Assembly (NCBI GenBank): GCA_037903475.1
Contig: JBAJFG010000561.1
Location: 124,001-188,000 of the forward strand
Length of the DNA stretch: 64,000 bases
From: Ancylostoma caninum
Taxonomy: Eukaryota; Nematoda; Chromadorea; Rhabditida; Ancylostomatidae
Reading direction: 5' to 3'
The notes beneath the pieces were generated by a model. That model did not search any database. It was not told the origin of the DNA and saw only the letters and a program-made list of their open reading frames with translations. Shown here piece after piece: positions 38,305 through 51,000 of the stretch; positions within the stretch are counted from its first letter, which is position 1; the number at the start of each line of letters is the position of its first letter. A program made the translations under genes and the position numbers.

Positions 38305-38469
38305 GGTAAACGTGTTGAACTACCCAAATCTACCCTCTACCTGGCACCAACATGTTTATCCATAAGTGACATTGTCCATACCCAGCCGCTACCCATGGGT
38401 ATGAGATTACCCATTCTTCCAATCATGTGTCCGGTCCTGGTGGCCAACTAACCAGCCACGTCATAACGT

Positions 38470-38869
38470 TCCCGGAAGTGATGCGAATGTGCGTGCGATA
38501 CATGTGTACTGCGACACGAAGCACGTAATTTTCAGGCCCTAGCAAATGTGTTTGTCAATGTGAGTTATTGCGCATACCATACCACTCCTCGAACTAAACC
38601 AGTTGGACGCGTTTCCGAGGCATGTTTGATGCTAGCATCTTGTCCAGGACGCGACTAGATCAAAAAGAAGCATCGTATTGTGTTTTGAGTCGTCCAAGGC
38701 ATTGCGACATATGCTATTGGTCCAAATCAAGCTAAGAATTGGTCGATGGCCCGCTGTACAGGCTGCAGAAAGCCCTGCACTGCGCTACATCTTTCTTACC
38801 GTAAGTGGCCTCGCCCTTCACATATTTGTTGATCTACGCTAAGACCTAGACTAGATCTCTAATGTATTG
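38470..38869. other. Intergenic, no gene resolved
   Basis: A plus-strand piece after TTTTCAG at 38533 (ALANVFVN, then GTGAGT) has good splice signals but is only 24 nt. Nothing around it makes a chain. Confidence 0.25.
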
Positions 38870-38874
38870 AATAT

Positions 38875-39135
38875 TGTAGAGGTTATGTGCGCTTGTTATC
38901 AATCATTTTTGCACAAAAGAAAGCAAACACAAAAGTGTAAATGGATTGATAAAATCTGTATCCTTCCACACAGTTATATCGCTCTCCTGAGAATTCCTTG
39001 ATCCCGTATGTGATAGATTTCTCCATATGAACGAAGTTATGCTCTCCCATATGAGCGTAGTGGCCGTGAAGAATTGAGTGTAACCAATTCAGTGTAAATG
39101 TTATCCTGAAATGATTTAGGCTCAACTGGTTGTTC
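38875..39135 (-). repeat. Dispersed repeat R2, copy 1
   Basis: The minus strand shares long blocks with 48710-48900 on the plus strand: AAGTGTAAATGGATTGATAA, CTGTATCCTTCCAC, AACGAAGTTATGCTCTCCCA and GTGAAGAATTGAGTG, given here as they read on the plus strand of 38930-39080. The last part (GTAACC..AATGATTTAGGCT) also resembles 55285-55340. So at least three partial copies are present. Confidence 0.65.
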
Positions 39136-39149
39136 TAGCAATTCAAGTG

Positions 39150-39400
39150 ATAAGGGTTCACCCTCAGGCAACAACACCGTGCGATCCGACGGCCAAATTG
39201 GCCCAAGCGGACCAGCCGAGCTACCAAATTTGTGGGCGTGGCCTGTTACCGGGCGACCCGAGGGAATTAAGTGAAGCATCGGACGACCCGAGGGCACTGG
39301 ATGAAATACCGGGTGAGCCGAGTGCATGATAGGAACCCACCGGGTGGGCCGAGGGAATACTAAAAATTATCGGGCGACCCGAAGGCAAAGCTTGCGGAAA
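39150..39400. repeat. Degenerate tandem repeat, unit about 30-33 bp
   Basis: Five or more copies of a core CCGGGCGACCCGAGGGAA or close variant (for example CGGACGACCCGAGGGCA, CCGGGTGAGCCGAGTGCA, CCGGGTGGGCCGAGGGAA) are spaced by 30-33 bp from about 39195 to 39390. The same GACCCGA core returns at 40295-40375 on both strands. The open frames here are by-products. Confidence 0.75.
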
Positions 39401-40046
39401 TCAAGGCATGTGAAGAAAGCATCTCCAAATTGCACTAGAGAAGAGATTTTCATGCTAGCTAGATGCTATTCTTCTGCATGTTTCCAAAGAGTGGTTACTG
39501 GGAGACCAGTCAAGTTCTTTGAATGAGTCCCGACTAACAAAATCCTGGTTGCTCACTGAATTTGAACACGAATTATGCTTATTATGACATGAACTTGTGA
39601 AATCCTAAAAAAATCAAGAAAGAATAGAATTGATCCCGGAGTGTTCAGTTAGGAATCGCTCTCAGTACAGCAACTTGCTCTTTTTGGTCTTCTGACTGTC
39701 TGCACATCCGTACGTTTCACTGTCGTCGCCGTTCTCATTTTTGATTGATCTTAAGGTGTGGAATGGTGAGCAAATCCGGGCCACTGATATGTATCTCATA
39801 AACATACATTCGGCTAAGAAGAAGAAGCAATGAGCAAAAAATTCAGAATGTCCACGAGATGGATCAATTGCTCCAGAATTTCTTACTGTGAAGGGCCCCG
39901 CGTTCACAATGGATAGCGGTGGACCCGTAGCACCCTAATTCCTAAAACGGACCCGATTTTCTCGCAAGATGGGCCTCCACATCCTCGACGTGTCCCAGAG
40001 GAGTGATGACAAGAACAACATTGAAGTCAAAAAGGCGTGGTGTGTC
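39401..40046. other. Intergenic; ambiguous open frames
   Basis: Minus frames 39907-39662 (ending DSETYGCADSQKTKKSKLLY) and 40216-39935, and plus frame 39969-40199, overlap each other. None has recognised motifs or a clear splice context. Confidence 0.25.
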
Positions 40047-40127
40047 GACACGAATGGCCGAGTGGATAAGAAAACGGATTCCCAAGACAGAGTTCGGTGT
40101 GAAGGACAGGTTCGGATCCTAAAGGTT
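40047..40127 (+). pseudogene. tRNA-like relic with A and B boxes
   Basis: TGGCCGAGTGG at 40055-40065 matches the internal A box (TRGYNNARNNGG form) and GGTTCGGATCC at 40109-40119 the B box (GGTTCGANTCC) at tRNA-like spacing. The context ATGGCCGAGTGGATAAGA resembles the D-arm of Ser/Leu-type tRNAs. The acceptor and anticodon stems do not pair well, so this is a tRNA pseudogene or the head of a SINE. Confidence 0.45.
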
Positions 40128-40289
40128 GGAAGAGCTGCGATAAAGCATTGGGTGGGGGTCGAAAAGTTTGCATTTTCCTTTCCAGACATTCTATGTTGAA
40201 ATCTGCTTGTCTCCAAGCTGCCACGAGCAGGTAAGCGCAGGTAGGGTTGATTTTGATTTTAACTGCCAAGTGAAGTGCTGGTGAGCCGA

Positions 40290-40852
<563 letters not shown>

Positions 40853-41089
40853 CCCGTTATTGTAAGTCATGATAACTCAGCATATCTCCTTGTACTCATG
40901 ATATCCATGAAATGCTGACAATGACATTGCTCATTCCTCTCTAAAGTCATTGTCAACATGAGTGCTGTGAGTAACATCATAAAATAAATAAAAATCTTGT
41001 ATTTGCTAATTTTTACTATTATTTTCACTAAAATCATTAATTATCTCATATTTCAATAAATATTTCCATTACATTTGTTTCTCTTTCAG

Positions 41090-42273
41090 AGGGTTCAAAG
41101 CGTCGGATATCCTTCCTCTTCTTTCCATCCCTCCACTCCCTGCCCTTCCCCACCCACATTCTGCGAGGAGAATTGTTGAGTTACATATAGGGTGTAGGCC
41201 GGAAGAAGATGTTAGAGCATCGAACGTTAGCCAAAAAAGGAATGTACACAGGAATGTACAGTATTTACAACATGAAGAAATTATTATACCAAATGAGACT
41301 CCGGGATGGTATCATCTCACTCTTTTCCCTCCTCCGTTCTCGTTCATCAGCCTTCTGACACTCGAATGCTCCATTTAGTTTTCAGTGAATGGGGGAGGGA
41401 TGATTCTTCACATTGCTGTTGAGAAATGTGCACGCATACGCCACTAAGACTAGTGGCAATTGCTAAGCTTGTCGAAAATGACTGCGCTAGATTCTTGCCA
41501 TCTCTTGCACGACATGAGGTGCTCCTATTCCTACCCTTTCGACAAAAAATTCGATTACGGTAGCCATATTTCCATGCTTATGTAACTTCTGCGGGAGAGC
41601 CATGAACGTGAAAATGTTGGCTCGATGTTCTTGATCTTCTTCACTACATCCTCGTTCCTTTCATGACCTCGCGAAGCCGCTCATTACTCCTGTCGGGCTC
41701 TGTAGTAGAGGTTATTCATCATCATCGTCATCACTTCCTTATATAGATGTACATAATTGGAAAATTTTGATATGTACTGTGGCTGTTAAGTACAGATAAC
41801 ACAAATTTTCAACTTCTTTCTCCAAAAACGATACTGTGGCGCCGTTTTTTACCCGCTATTTCGTATAACCGTTGGCCATGATCAAGCCAGCTGCTGCTCG
41901 TACTCGTCTTCTTCAGCCTTGAAGAAGGCACCCTATTGGTTCTTGAGCGAGACTACAGTCAGTCTCAAGAGAATGAAGTCACCCTTGCTTTACTTTATTT
42001 CGAATGCTACCTCGGGCGAAGTTCACGCTTTTATGGCAAGCAGAAAACATCCTGGTCACAGAAGGCGAACATGGGTTTTGTGGCACGATCAGGAGCCCAA
42101 TCTTATTGTGAGAAAAATGCTGAGTCATGAGATTGCGGAGGTAGAGCAGGCAGAGTGGCGTAGACAATTACACCTTATTGAGCTAAAATGCAATATCACC
42201 ATAACCGGAGAGCCGGTTCATGTAGTCGTTCGCGAGGTACATAATTAAGTTGGTTTTTGTTAGTGAAAATAAA
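41090..42273 (+). CDS. Probable 3' part of an unidentified plus-strand gene
   Basis: After CTCTTTCAG at 41089 a frame stays open for 96 codons to 41378 (..SARRIVELHIGCRPEEDVRA.., ..HEEIIIPNETPGWYHL..) with no ATG needed. After CTTCTTCAG at 41916, two frames look coding. One reads LEEGTLLVLERDYSQSQENE then TLALLYFECYLGRSS. The other continues to 42248 and ends ELKCNITITGEPVHVVVREV-HN-stop. An AATAAA at 42268-42273, 20 nt past that stop, fits a cleavage signal. Splicing TG|GTATCA (41311) to 41917 would join the first block to the first frame, but I could not find an intron that then reaches the second. Part of 41100-41170 is pyrimidine-rich and could be non-coding. Family unknown. Confidence 0.35.
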
Positions 42274-42303
42274 AATAATCAAGGAACAAAGCTCAATGTC
42301 TAT

Positions 42304-42624
42304 TCAGACAACTTCGGTGGCAAATCTCGTTACGAACCAGCGGGGGCGAGGGTTGGAACGAGCGTTTGGGTGTTTTGGCCCGAGAAGCAGCAGCGTGCAG
42401 GTCGCTGTAGGGCCGCTGAAAACTGGGCTTGCACTCCTATCCTCCCGAGAACTGTCGGTGTTCAGACCGCCATGAGCCCATAAACCATCAAGCGCTACTG
42501 CTCCTAATCCGGCGCACAAAGCAGCATTCTCCACAATTAAATATCCGGCACCGTGACAACCTCTGGAAGCTTGGTCAGTGCTTGCGCACTGTCTCGCACG
42601 GATGAGCGCCAGGTTCGACGCCAT
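42304..42624 (-). CDS. G+C-rich minus-strand open frame, uncertain
   Basis: From ATG at 42624 the minus strand is open for 106 codons (starts MASNLALIRARQCASTDQAS, ends FATEVV). It is unusually Ala/Ser/Pro-rich and G+C-rich for the window. It has no recognised motif, overlaps plus-strand frames and lies just past the probable poly(A) site at 42268. It may be a promoter-proximal G+C block rather than a gene. Confidence 0.2.
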   Translation of the reverse strand: MASNLALIRARQCASTDQASRGCHGAGYLIVENAALCAGLGAVALDGLWAHGGLNTDSSREDRSASPVFSGPTATCTLLLLGPKHPNARSNPRPRWFVTRFATEVV

Positions 42625-42751
42625 TGTGGATCCACAGTGATCCACCAAGGCATAAAAGCAACATAAATACGGTATTTCTGATCAGAAATACGAATAGGTG
42701 GCTGTTTGCAAGGCCCATCGATGTTTTTTTTTTCAAGTGTTAGCTTCCCTC

Positions 42752-43114
42752 TAAGAGTATCCCCAGACTTCGCCAGCAATCGTGGCGATCGCCGCGACAG
42801 CCGGCTGTCGTCGCGATCGCCACGACCGCCGGCGATCGCCACATGGATAAAGTTAATAAGGAGACCCCAGACGTAAGAGCGATGATAACAAATGGGGCGT
42901 GGCGATCGATAGTCATCGTTCCCGCTATTGCTATCGTTCACATCGCCAGTTCACTTTGGGCACATCTTCGAGAGTACCGGCGATGAGCTCCGTTTGGCAG
43001 CGATCCATGGCGATGTAAAGTGCAGTCGATACGTATCGTTTCCATGATCCTTATCTCTTATATCGCGTATTCATTTTTATTCATTTTGAACTGGCGAAGT
43101 CTGGGGATACTCTA
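42752..43114. mobile_element. PIF/Harbinger-type MITE with TAA target duplication
   Basis: TAA (42752-42754) is followed by GAGTATCCCCAGACTTCGCC. The right end is GGCGAAGTCTGGGGATACTC followed by TAA (43112-43114). The 22-bp ends are perfect inverted repeats. A three-base TWA-type duplication is characteristic of PIF/Harbinger. The interior (357-bp element) begins with a G+C-rich palindromic block (GCGATCGCCGCGACAGCCGG and its mirror). No transposase. Perfect ends suggest a fairly recent insertion. Confidence 0.88.
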
Positions 43115-43116
43115 AA

Positions 43117-43192
43117 GCTGAGCGGATTCGAATCAACCTGACCATTGTTTATGAATGATTGAGAGTCCGCTGCTCTATCCACTAGGCCAACA
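43117..43192 (-). pseudogene. tRNA-like relic beside the MITE
   Basis: On the minus strand, TGGCCTAGTGG (43189-43179) matches an A box, with GGATAGAGCAGCGGACTCTC after it as in tRNA D and anticodon arms. GATTCGAATCC (43134-43124) matches a B box. The variable region is too long and the stems do not close, so it is a tRNA pseudogene or SINE head. The Harbinger MITE inserted a few bases from its 3' side. Confidence 0.5.
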
Positions 43193-44180
43193 ATGCTGCT
43201 GATCTCTTTCATACCGGTGTTGCCTTCATCCTTTATCACGTCCCTACGATCACCAAACAACCATTCCTACCGGACCATTTCCTTACCGAGCCGAAATATG
43301 TAGTCGTTCAAGCCGCTTTTTGGAGATGCAATACCCGCACTAACTTCGTTAAAAATGAACGACTTGCGTTCTTTTCATTCCAAGACTATAACTTATCACA
43401 ATGAAATAATCACGGACCAAACCAGGTGTCAGGAGTAACAGGAGGTTGGGCTAACTGCTCTACCAAAACCATTCCCGAATCTCCAATTTGAACCTTAGAT
43501 TTCTGAAGTTTTTCATTTTGCCCCTATTTTGCCGCTGATCGCACGCGACAAGATGCGCGACGAGCTTTGCGGCGTCTTGAAAACCGACTAGAATAGGGAA
43601 ATTCTCGGTAAATTTCCCAAGAACTCGTTGCAGCTTCGTGCCTAGTATCTTGTTAAGAGCCTCTGAGAAATCCTGGCGAACTCGAGAATTTTTGGCTTTT
43701 AACGACGTAGCGCGAATGAGCATGCCATAACATTAGAAGTAGGGCATCTGAGTGAGCTGAAACAACAATTTCGCGACTACTCTTTATGCTCATTCAGCCC
43801 TTCGATCGGTGCTACTGCAGATCTATTGGTTTTTACTTTATTCTTGTTCAAAGTGAGAACTTTTCATTGTGCGATGCGAAAATCTCAATATTGAGCTTTT
43901 TTTTTTGCCCTCCCAGAATAAAGAGGGAAAATGCTCTTCCAAAAAGTGCTGGTATCTCTGTCCTAGCTATCCTCATTTCTTGGCCGGGACCGCTTCATTT
44001 TCGTAGGATTTTTCACCAGCTTTCAAAAAAACATCTGTGGCAGGCCTGGAAGAGCGTTGGGACAGCTGATACCTGCGCATTCCGAAGGTCCTTATGAATG
44101 TGCTTGTCCCTTATCAAAACGGTGGGTTTTGGAGATATTCGATTTTTGGTCCTTCTCGCACTGCTGGGCGTTCTGACAGA
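43193..44180. other. Intergenic, no gene seen
   Basis: A minus frame 43723-43460 (LNKILGTKLQRVLGKFTENF) is moderately coding-like but isolated. Nothing else recognised. Confidence 0.35.
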
Positions 44181-44215
44181 GGCGACGTGGGTGGTAACAT
44201 GAGACATGCGGGGGT

Positions 44216-44485
44216 GGGTCTCGAGTTCAATTCCTCACCACCATAGTCCTTTTGCAAAATGTTCATCTTGAAGAAAACATGCACAAAATACCTGGCAATT
44301 GATAATCGCGGGCAGAATTTAGGTAAGAAATCCAATATCAAACCGAAACTGAGAGAATGTCATGTGGCGCGTATCGTTACTGGTCGAAATACTCATTGTG
44401 CCAGCTTCATATGTAGTTCCCTCTTCAAGATGAACATTTTGCAGAAGGACTACCATGATGAGGAATTGAACTCGAGACCCACCGC
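44216..44485. repeat. Fold-back element with tRNA T-arm-like ends
   Basis: 44216-44273 (GGGTCTCGAGTTCAATTCCT ... GTTCATCTTGAAG) is the reverse complement of 44428-44485 over 58 bp with about four mismatches. The central spacer is about 150 bp. GGGTCTCGAGTTCAATTCC resembles a tRNA T-arm/B box, so the ends may derive from a tRNA-like SINE duplicated in inverted orientation. Confidence 0.7.
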
Positions 44486-44977
44486 AATAGAAAAGGCTTC
44501 TTACTCTAACATCTAGTTGCGTCCACCTGCAGACGAATGCGCAACTCGGCAAAATAACCAACTGTTGATTTTTTCATATCTTATGCCCTTTCTTATCCAA
44601 TGTTTTCTCTTCGAAAAATGCATAGATATCTACTGGTAGGTTCATACATTTGCTGCTCCCTCTCCGCTCGGTGGATTCAACCCAGCTTTGCGGTTATCAT
44701 AGTTGGTATGTGGTACTCGATCCAATGTGTCGACAAATTAGATCACAGAATTGCTTTGAATAATGTGACATTTTTTGCTTAATTGCCCCGGACGCTTATC
44801 ATACGACGACATCTGTCGAATGCGTCTTAAATGTTACAAAAGAATAAAATCTGCTCTTCACTAATACTAGATCACATAAGTGAGATCGCACTTTATGCCT
44901 TCTATATAGAGCAAAAAAAAAACGTCCATAACAATTTCCGCTGTCCTTCTGCAATTACGACTCCCACATTATAAAAT

Positions 44978-44995
44978 TCAACTGTCCTTTTTCAG
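44978..44995 (+). promoter_or_regulatory. Candidate trans-splice acceptor upstream of the PITP gene
   Basis: CTGTCCTTTTTCAG ends at 44995. It is the only strong TTTTTCAG acceptor just upstream of the PITP start codon (45095), with no ATG between and no convincing donor upstream. In nematodes such a site often receives a spliced leader. The leader would give a 99-nt 5' UTR. This is an inference from motif and position. Confidence 0.45.
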
Positions 44996-45094
44996 ATCTG
45001 GTTATCCGATTGTATACTCCACTTTAATTTAGATTAGCACGAAAAGGCTTCCTTGTGGAGTTTGAGACAGAAACCACGGCGCATTCACCAACAA

Positions 45095-48000
45095 ATGATA
45101 ATCAAGGTTAATTCGTTACTGGTTGGCCGTTTTCTCGATTTTTTAACTTTTTTTCCAGGAGTACCGGATTCCGCTACCTCTGGAGGTTGAAGAATTTCGA
45201 AGAGGTCAACTCTACTCGGTCGCAGAAGCGTCTAAAAATGAAACTGGAGGAGGAGAAGGCGCCGAGGTTAGTCATTGGACTGCATGCCCTGTTCTGTTCT
45301 GTTCGAACGGACAGAGCAAAACAGAGCATCAGCAGGCGCTACACCCACAGCGCACCCAAAGCAATCCACCTACCGGCTCCAAGAAGTGCGCACTTCAACC
45401 TTCTTACTGATACAGTTTTCGTCAGTTCTGTGACTTTGGTGTTCATGATTGGAATCAGTACGGCGTCTGAGATTGGCAAAACCTGCGATGAGGAAGACGA
45501 GGTTTTGCAATGCGATAATATTAGGGTGGGATGCATTTTTGTGTTTAACTTATTTGTTCCCCAAATTTGCGAATCGTATCAGCAAGCCCTCGGCGCCCTG
45601 CGTCCAGAACGTGGAAAACCTCGAACCGAAGAACGAGGAGAACGTCGTTTTCATATCTCTTGTTTGGCGAATTTTTCTTGCGTAATAATGTCTCTTATAG
45701 AGGGGAAGCTGACAATAATAAGACATTTTTCTGAGAGAATATGACTGCTACATGAGTGTTTTTTTGTGAAGGCCACGAAAATTGGCCCAGCCTTCGCAAG
45801 CGAATTTTGGCCAAGCCACAGAATAGGCATTCGAGAATCTCGATCATTTTCTAGCAGGACGTTTGCGACTTCATGGGGCAAGTATCAGCGGTAGATATTG
45901 TTGAGGGTATTTTTTCTAGAAAGCATCACCATGAGGGATCTCAATGGCAGTGTATCTCCTCATGATGGGTATCGAGATAATAACAGGATCTGGTCGTACT
46001 AGACGTGCTGATTCCAATGATGTGTTGAAATCTAAAAACACACTCAAAAACCCTATTTTGAAGGACAAACTCAATAATGGAGCGGACGAGTTCCCTTGCT
46101 AGGAAGAGAGCAAAAAGCGGAGCTTAGAAGTTAAGGGGTTTTTACAGTTTTGACGCGCCGCCCCGCGCCCTATACTTGAACATAGGCAGCGTTAACGCAG
46201 TGCGAGCTCGCGCATGCTCGCAGCGTCGTTAGCCGCAAGGGGGTGCTTTCACAGTTTTCGACGCGAAGCGACATTTTGCGAGCTCGCACTGCGAGCTGCG
46301 TAGAGTTTTGACCAAATCGAATAAAATTCGAATATTGCTGTTCGAATATTCGAAAATTCGGAGGTTCCGAAAAATTTGAAAATTCGAATATTCGAAAATT
46401 CGATGGCTCCGCAATGTTCGAAAGTTCGAATATTCGAAAATTCGAGGGTCCGGGATTATTCGAAAATTCGAGTATTCGAAAATTTTAGGACGAAAATTCA
46501 AATATTTGGAATGGTTTTGCTTTGCAACTGTTATTTCAGTTCCATTTTCTCGCTGAAAAACCATTCCGACTGAAACTCCAGTCCAATTTCTCATTCCAAC
46601 CTCAATTTTCCCAAAAACCTGCTCGTATCTTCGCACGCATTCGAAAGCCACCAACAGCATTTGAAAGCTTTGAAACTGTAATCCTACGAGGTATACGAAA
46701 TTGACGACGATTACCTCTCCGGCGAAACCTACGTATGTACTTTTCTAGACACTTGAGAAACCAACAGTTTCAACTATACTTCTGATTATTCAAGCCTTTC
46801 CTCCAGAACTATGTAAGTGAACTGCAAACTATAATATAAAATTTTACACAGCATTCCTCCTTATATTTAGCTGATTCCCGACTACTGCTTCGTTTAAACT
46901 CTTTCTAAGTATTATACATCACCGTTAATTATGGAATTCAAAGTTCACACAAAATCTTGAGATCTATTAAAATCCTTTCTGCCCAAACATACTCCGACTT
47001 CTTGTTATAGAAGTTCTGTGGGTTTTGACATTCAACGTACAAGCATGCAGTTGGACCCGATAAACAGAAGTAATAATGGGGAACGGGATAACACACAGTG
47101 TTTTTTATCTTGCTGACGCTTTTTTGTTGATAGCTGGAAACTCATTCATGATCAAGGTAAATGAACCACTGTACCCAACACTATTTTTACCGCGTCAATG
47201 TCTCTACATTTACTACCATGGCACGTTTTGTTAAACTTCAACACGGAGATATTAAAGCGAAAGCCTTCTCACGGACGAAGGGTTTCATCTACTTTACGAT
47301 CCTTTAGTGATGGTTACAGATCTCAAGTGACGTTCTTAAGCATAGGAATTTCAACCCGTTGCAATTTTAAAACCGATAAGGGACCAACTCCACAGCAGCA
47401 CAAGCTTCCACACATGACAAGGTTGTGAGAAATTCCAAAACGGCAAATGAAACTTACATACTAGAAGTTTCATGCCCGTTGTGATTGGCAAACATATCGT
47501 CTTGTTCGCCTACATGCATGGGTACAAAATGTTTTTACCAAATGGAATGTTATTCGAATAAATATTCGAACATTCGAATATTCGAAATTTCGGTGGGTTC
47601 AGAAAATTCGAAAGTTCGAATGTTCGAAAATTCGATGGTTCGCAAAAACTCGAAAATTCGAATATTCGAATATTCGAAAAATATTTTCGAATGTAAAACT
47701 CTAGAACTGCGTCAAGGAATGCTCTGGAGCATTCTTTGCCTCTGCGTCAAAGCGGCAAATTGAACGTTCTCCGCTGCTGCATGAGTTGTGATTGTTTATA
47801 TTGGTCCTTTCTTCTTTTCTTTCATTTACAGGGTGACTTCTTCCATAGAACTTGTGTAGACAACTTTCCGAGTCTGGGAACAGATGTGTGCCCCTTTATA
47901 TATGAGAAGAACTTTAACTTCCCTCTTTAAACGTCTCTTTAGTTGCGGCAATCTGTGTCGTTTGCCGCAACTCCAACGCGAGTTGAAAGACAGAAGTCAG

Positions 48001-51000
48001 TTGAACATATGCGAGTCGCTGAGCACAAAGATGTACTTTAAGTTCCGCGAAAACGTAATTTGATAATAGCCACTTCTTAGAAGTTCATTTTTATGGTCAA
48101 CATTAATTTCTCAGCTTCGCTTTTTCTAGCTTCCTAGCAGAGAAGCTCGTCCGCTCCAATATTGAATTTGGTCGCCAAAATAAGGGTTTTTAACCGTTTT
48201 TTTTTCACATTCCGAGCACATTATTGGAATCAGCACGTCGAGTAGGACCAGATTCCGTTGGTATCTCGATGCCCATCATAGGTGAGACACTGCCTTTAAG
48301 CTTGCACATAAAAATCATACTTTGTATATATTGCAGACATTATGTGACTCTGTGCGTGCGTGTGCACACGCAATGTGATTGGTCAGTGATGGTGATTGGT
48401 GGTGATTGCGAGATCATATAAAAGACTAAGAACGGGTATGGTGTGGTGGAGTGAGGTAGAGAGATGGTCGACCAGAAGGTCCAGCGATGTACAACGGTGC
48501 CTCATAAAGTGAGGAAATACCTGGAGTCGGCTCCAACGGTGTGATAAGGATGCACCGGCGTCCAAAAGTGGGGAAACGCCTGGAGTCGGTTCCAACGGTG
48601 TGATAAGGGTGCGCCGGCGTCCAAAATTGGGGAAACGCCTGGAGTCGGTTCCAACGGTGTGATAAGGGTGCGCCGGCGTCCAAAAGTGGGGAAACACCCG
48701 CAGTTGGAAATTCGCACTCAGTTCTTCACGACCACTAACTTCGCTCATATGGGAGGGCGTAACTTCGTTCATATGGGACAAAGCAACAACTACGCGATCG
48801 AGGGCATCTCGAAGTGAGCGAAAGATGTGCGTGGAAGGATACAGATTTTATCAATCCATTTACACTTCTGTGCTTGCTTTCAACATACAGTATGCGAGCG
48901 AAGCGAGCATCAATAAAAGTCTGGAAGTCCGGCGTTAGCCGGACGGCCAGACTGGTGAACTTCTAATCAGTGGCTATTATCAACTGATCAAGTACTGCCG
49001 TATTGTATAAACATGCCGCACCCTCAGCTAGCTGTTGCTGCGGAATGAAACCTCCCGTCCATTGGCCGAAATTTTCAAAATTCTCGGCCAAGAAACCCGT
49101 AACTTATGGGGTTTTCAAAGTTTTCACAAAAATTAAAGTATATCTTTGTGCTCATCGGTTCGCATACGTTCGACCGACGTGGAAATCTCGAACGCGGTCA
49201 ATGAGCTGAGACACTGCCTTTAAGATTCACGAAGGAAATGCTTGAGAGACTGGTCGTCTGTGTTTCTCCAACATCGAAGCGGCTGCATTAGATCTCACAT
49301 GTGGTGGTGTGGATAGTGACGTCTAGGTGGAAAGCAGAAAAAGTGTTTTGGAGCGTAGTGCTTGTTGCATTACAAGAAAATCCGCAAGATTCAGAAATCC
49401 GAAAATGTGGTGTTCGTGAATTTTCAATTATTATACTTTTTGATTGCTAACTGCAGCGCACATCTTTTATACCTAAACTATTAAAAAGTTTGCTTTGCTC
49501 TACAAGAGCGTTACCGTTTGTTCGTTATTAAATGAGGAGCTTTCAAAGTTGGATAGAAGAAGAACTCAGCTTCTAAGTTCAAGAAATTTGAATTGTTACA
49601 AGCATTGTTCTCGAATCCGGAAGTTGTGTAATAAGTGAAGTCCAAATTAGCTGTAAAACGACGCCCAGCACCCAAGACTGTGTTCTTCAAAACTAGATTT
49701 AAAAAAAAAGTGGAAAACCTTATCTTCTAGTAAGCCTCAAGATTTCTTTCTAGTTTGTCAAGCAATACGATTTCTTCGACGACACCTCAATTTTCCCTGG
49801 AAAGGCACTATCCGGTACATACACCTACAAAATATATCGACTCAAGTCAAAAGCTCCGTGGGTGCTACAGAAGGTATGTAAGATTTAATATTAATCAAAC
49901 TCAATGATACCACTGAATACAGAGCTAGAATTTCTCACCTTAGTTGTGATTTTTGATTCGACGGAAGAAGAAGTTAGCGTGCAGAATGTTGAGGAATACA
50001 TATGTAGCATGAAGTGTTGCTTGTTGCTTTTAAATCTGTCCCCTTTGCAACACTGATTTCTTGTCCGTGATTATCGAACCCATAATCCTTCATCGGGTAT
50101 TGTTTGATGAGTTAATAAAACGGTAAGGAAATAAATAAGCAAGCAAAATATGTACGCAAACAAATGAATAAGCAAGTGTACTTTGGAAATGATAGAGCAA
50201 TTGTGAACGATCCATTTCATGATGGGATCACACAGTATTTTCAACATATATACTCGCGGTCGTTCTAACTCACATATTGTTCTGCGACAATTTCACTATA
50301 CCAGCCTGACCTCGCTCGCATACTTCACATGCGAACAAAACGCTGAAACTTGCTGATACAAGAAGCGGTCATCAAAGAACGTTACACTATATTTATGGAG
50401 CGCACACCCACTGTATGAAGGCGAATGTAGTGCAAACGTGATCGGAACCAGCTAACGGATTTCGGCAAGCTCTTCAGAAGATGACGAGACAATACAGCGC
50501 ATTCTCTTTGAGAATGGATACAATAGTAGGAATATGGTCACGTGGAAGCCGTTTTTGGTTCTGATATTTCGGCCACCATCCATCCTCAAAGAGGTACTGA
50601 CATCGTCACGGATGTATGAAAACGCGACGAAGAGGAATGCAAGTACTGTATCGATTCGAAGATTTGCCACTTGTGCGGAATGGTGCATCTTATAAATTGT
50701 AGCGGATGTGGTCAACGATATAGTGGAGAAAGTGGAACACAGCTGAAAAAGCAGGACATCGTCGAGCACTTTGTAAGTCTACCGTGAGTATCGCAATTCT
50801 AACCCTAAAACACCTTCTCCAGGCACCGCACCACGGTCCACACCCGAGATTCCGCAGCAGAATTCGAAATTACTGTATTAAACCGTCATTCTGAGAACGA
50901 CGTTAATGGGTAGATCATGAAGGCTCGAGGAATCAAGCGGTATTAACCGGAGGCTAATAGTAGGAGAGAGCTTGTCAAAGCGCTGAGATTAACTGCTAGA

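Noticed and set aside
45187..45744. 185-codon plus-strand open frame
   Set aside because: It overlaps PITP exon 2 in a different frame and runs into intron 2. The PITP frame and splice sites explain the conserved part.
46670..46740. [12 protein letters not shown] followed by GTATGT as an extra PITP exon
   Set aside because: Exons 2 and 3 join in phase and match the family length without it; the peptide does not fit the family at this position.
47828..47860. TACAGGGTG as a mariner left end
   Set aside because: Only the first nine bases fit; no subterminal match and no right end were found. It is more likely a chance acceptor-like sequence.
48383..48781. 132-codon minus-strand frame with repeated peptide units
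   Set aside because: The peptide repeat is the 59-bp minisatellite read in one frame, and 59 is not a multiple of three, so the reading frame changes from unit to unit.
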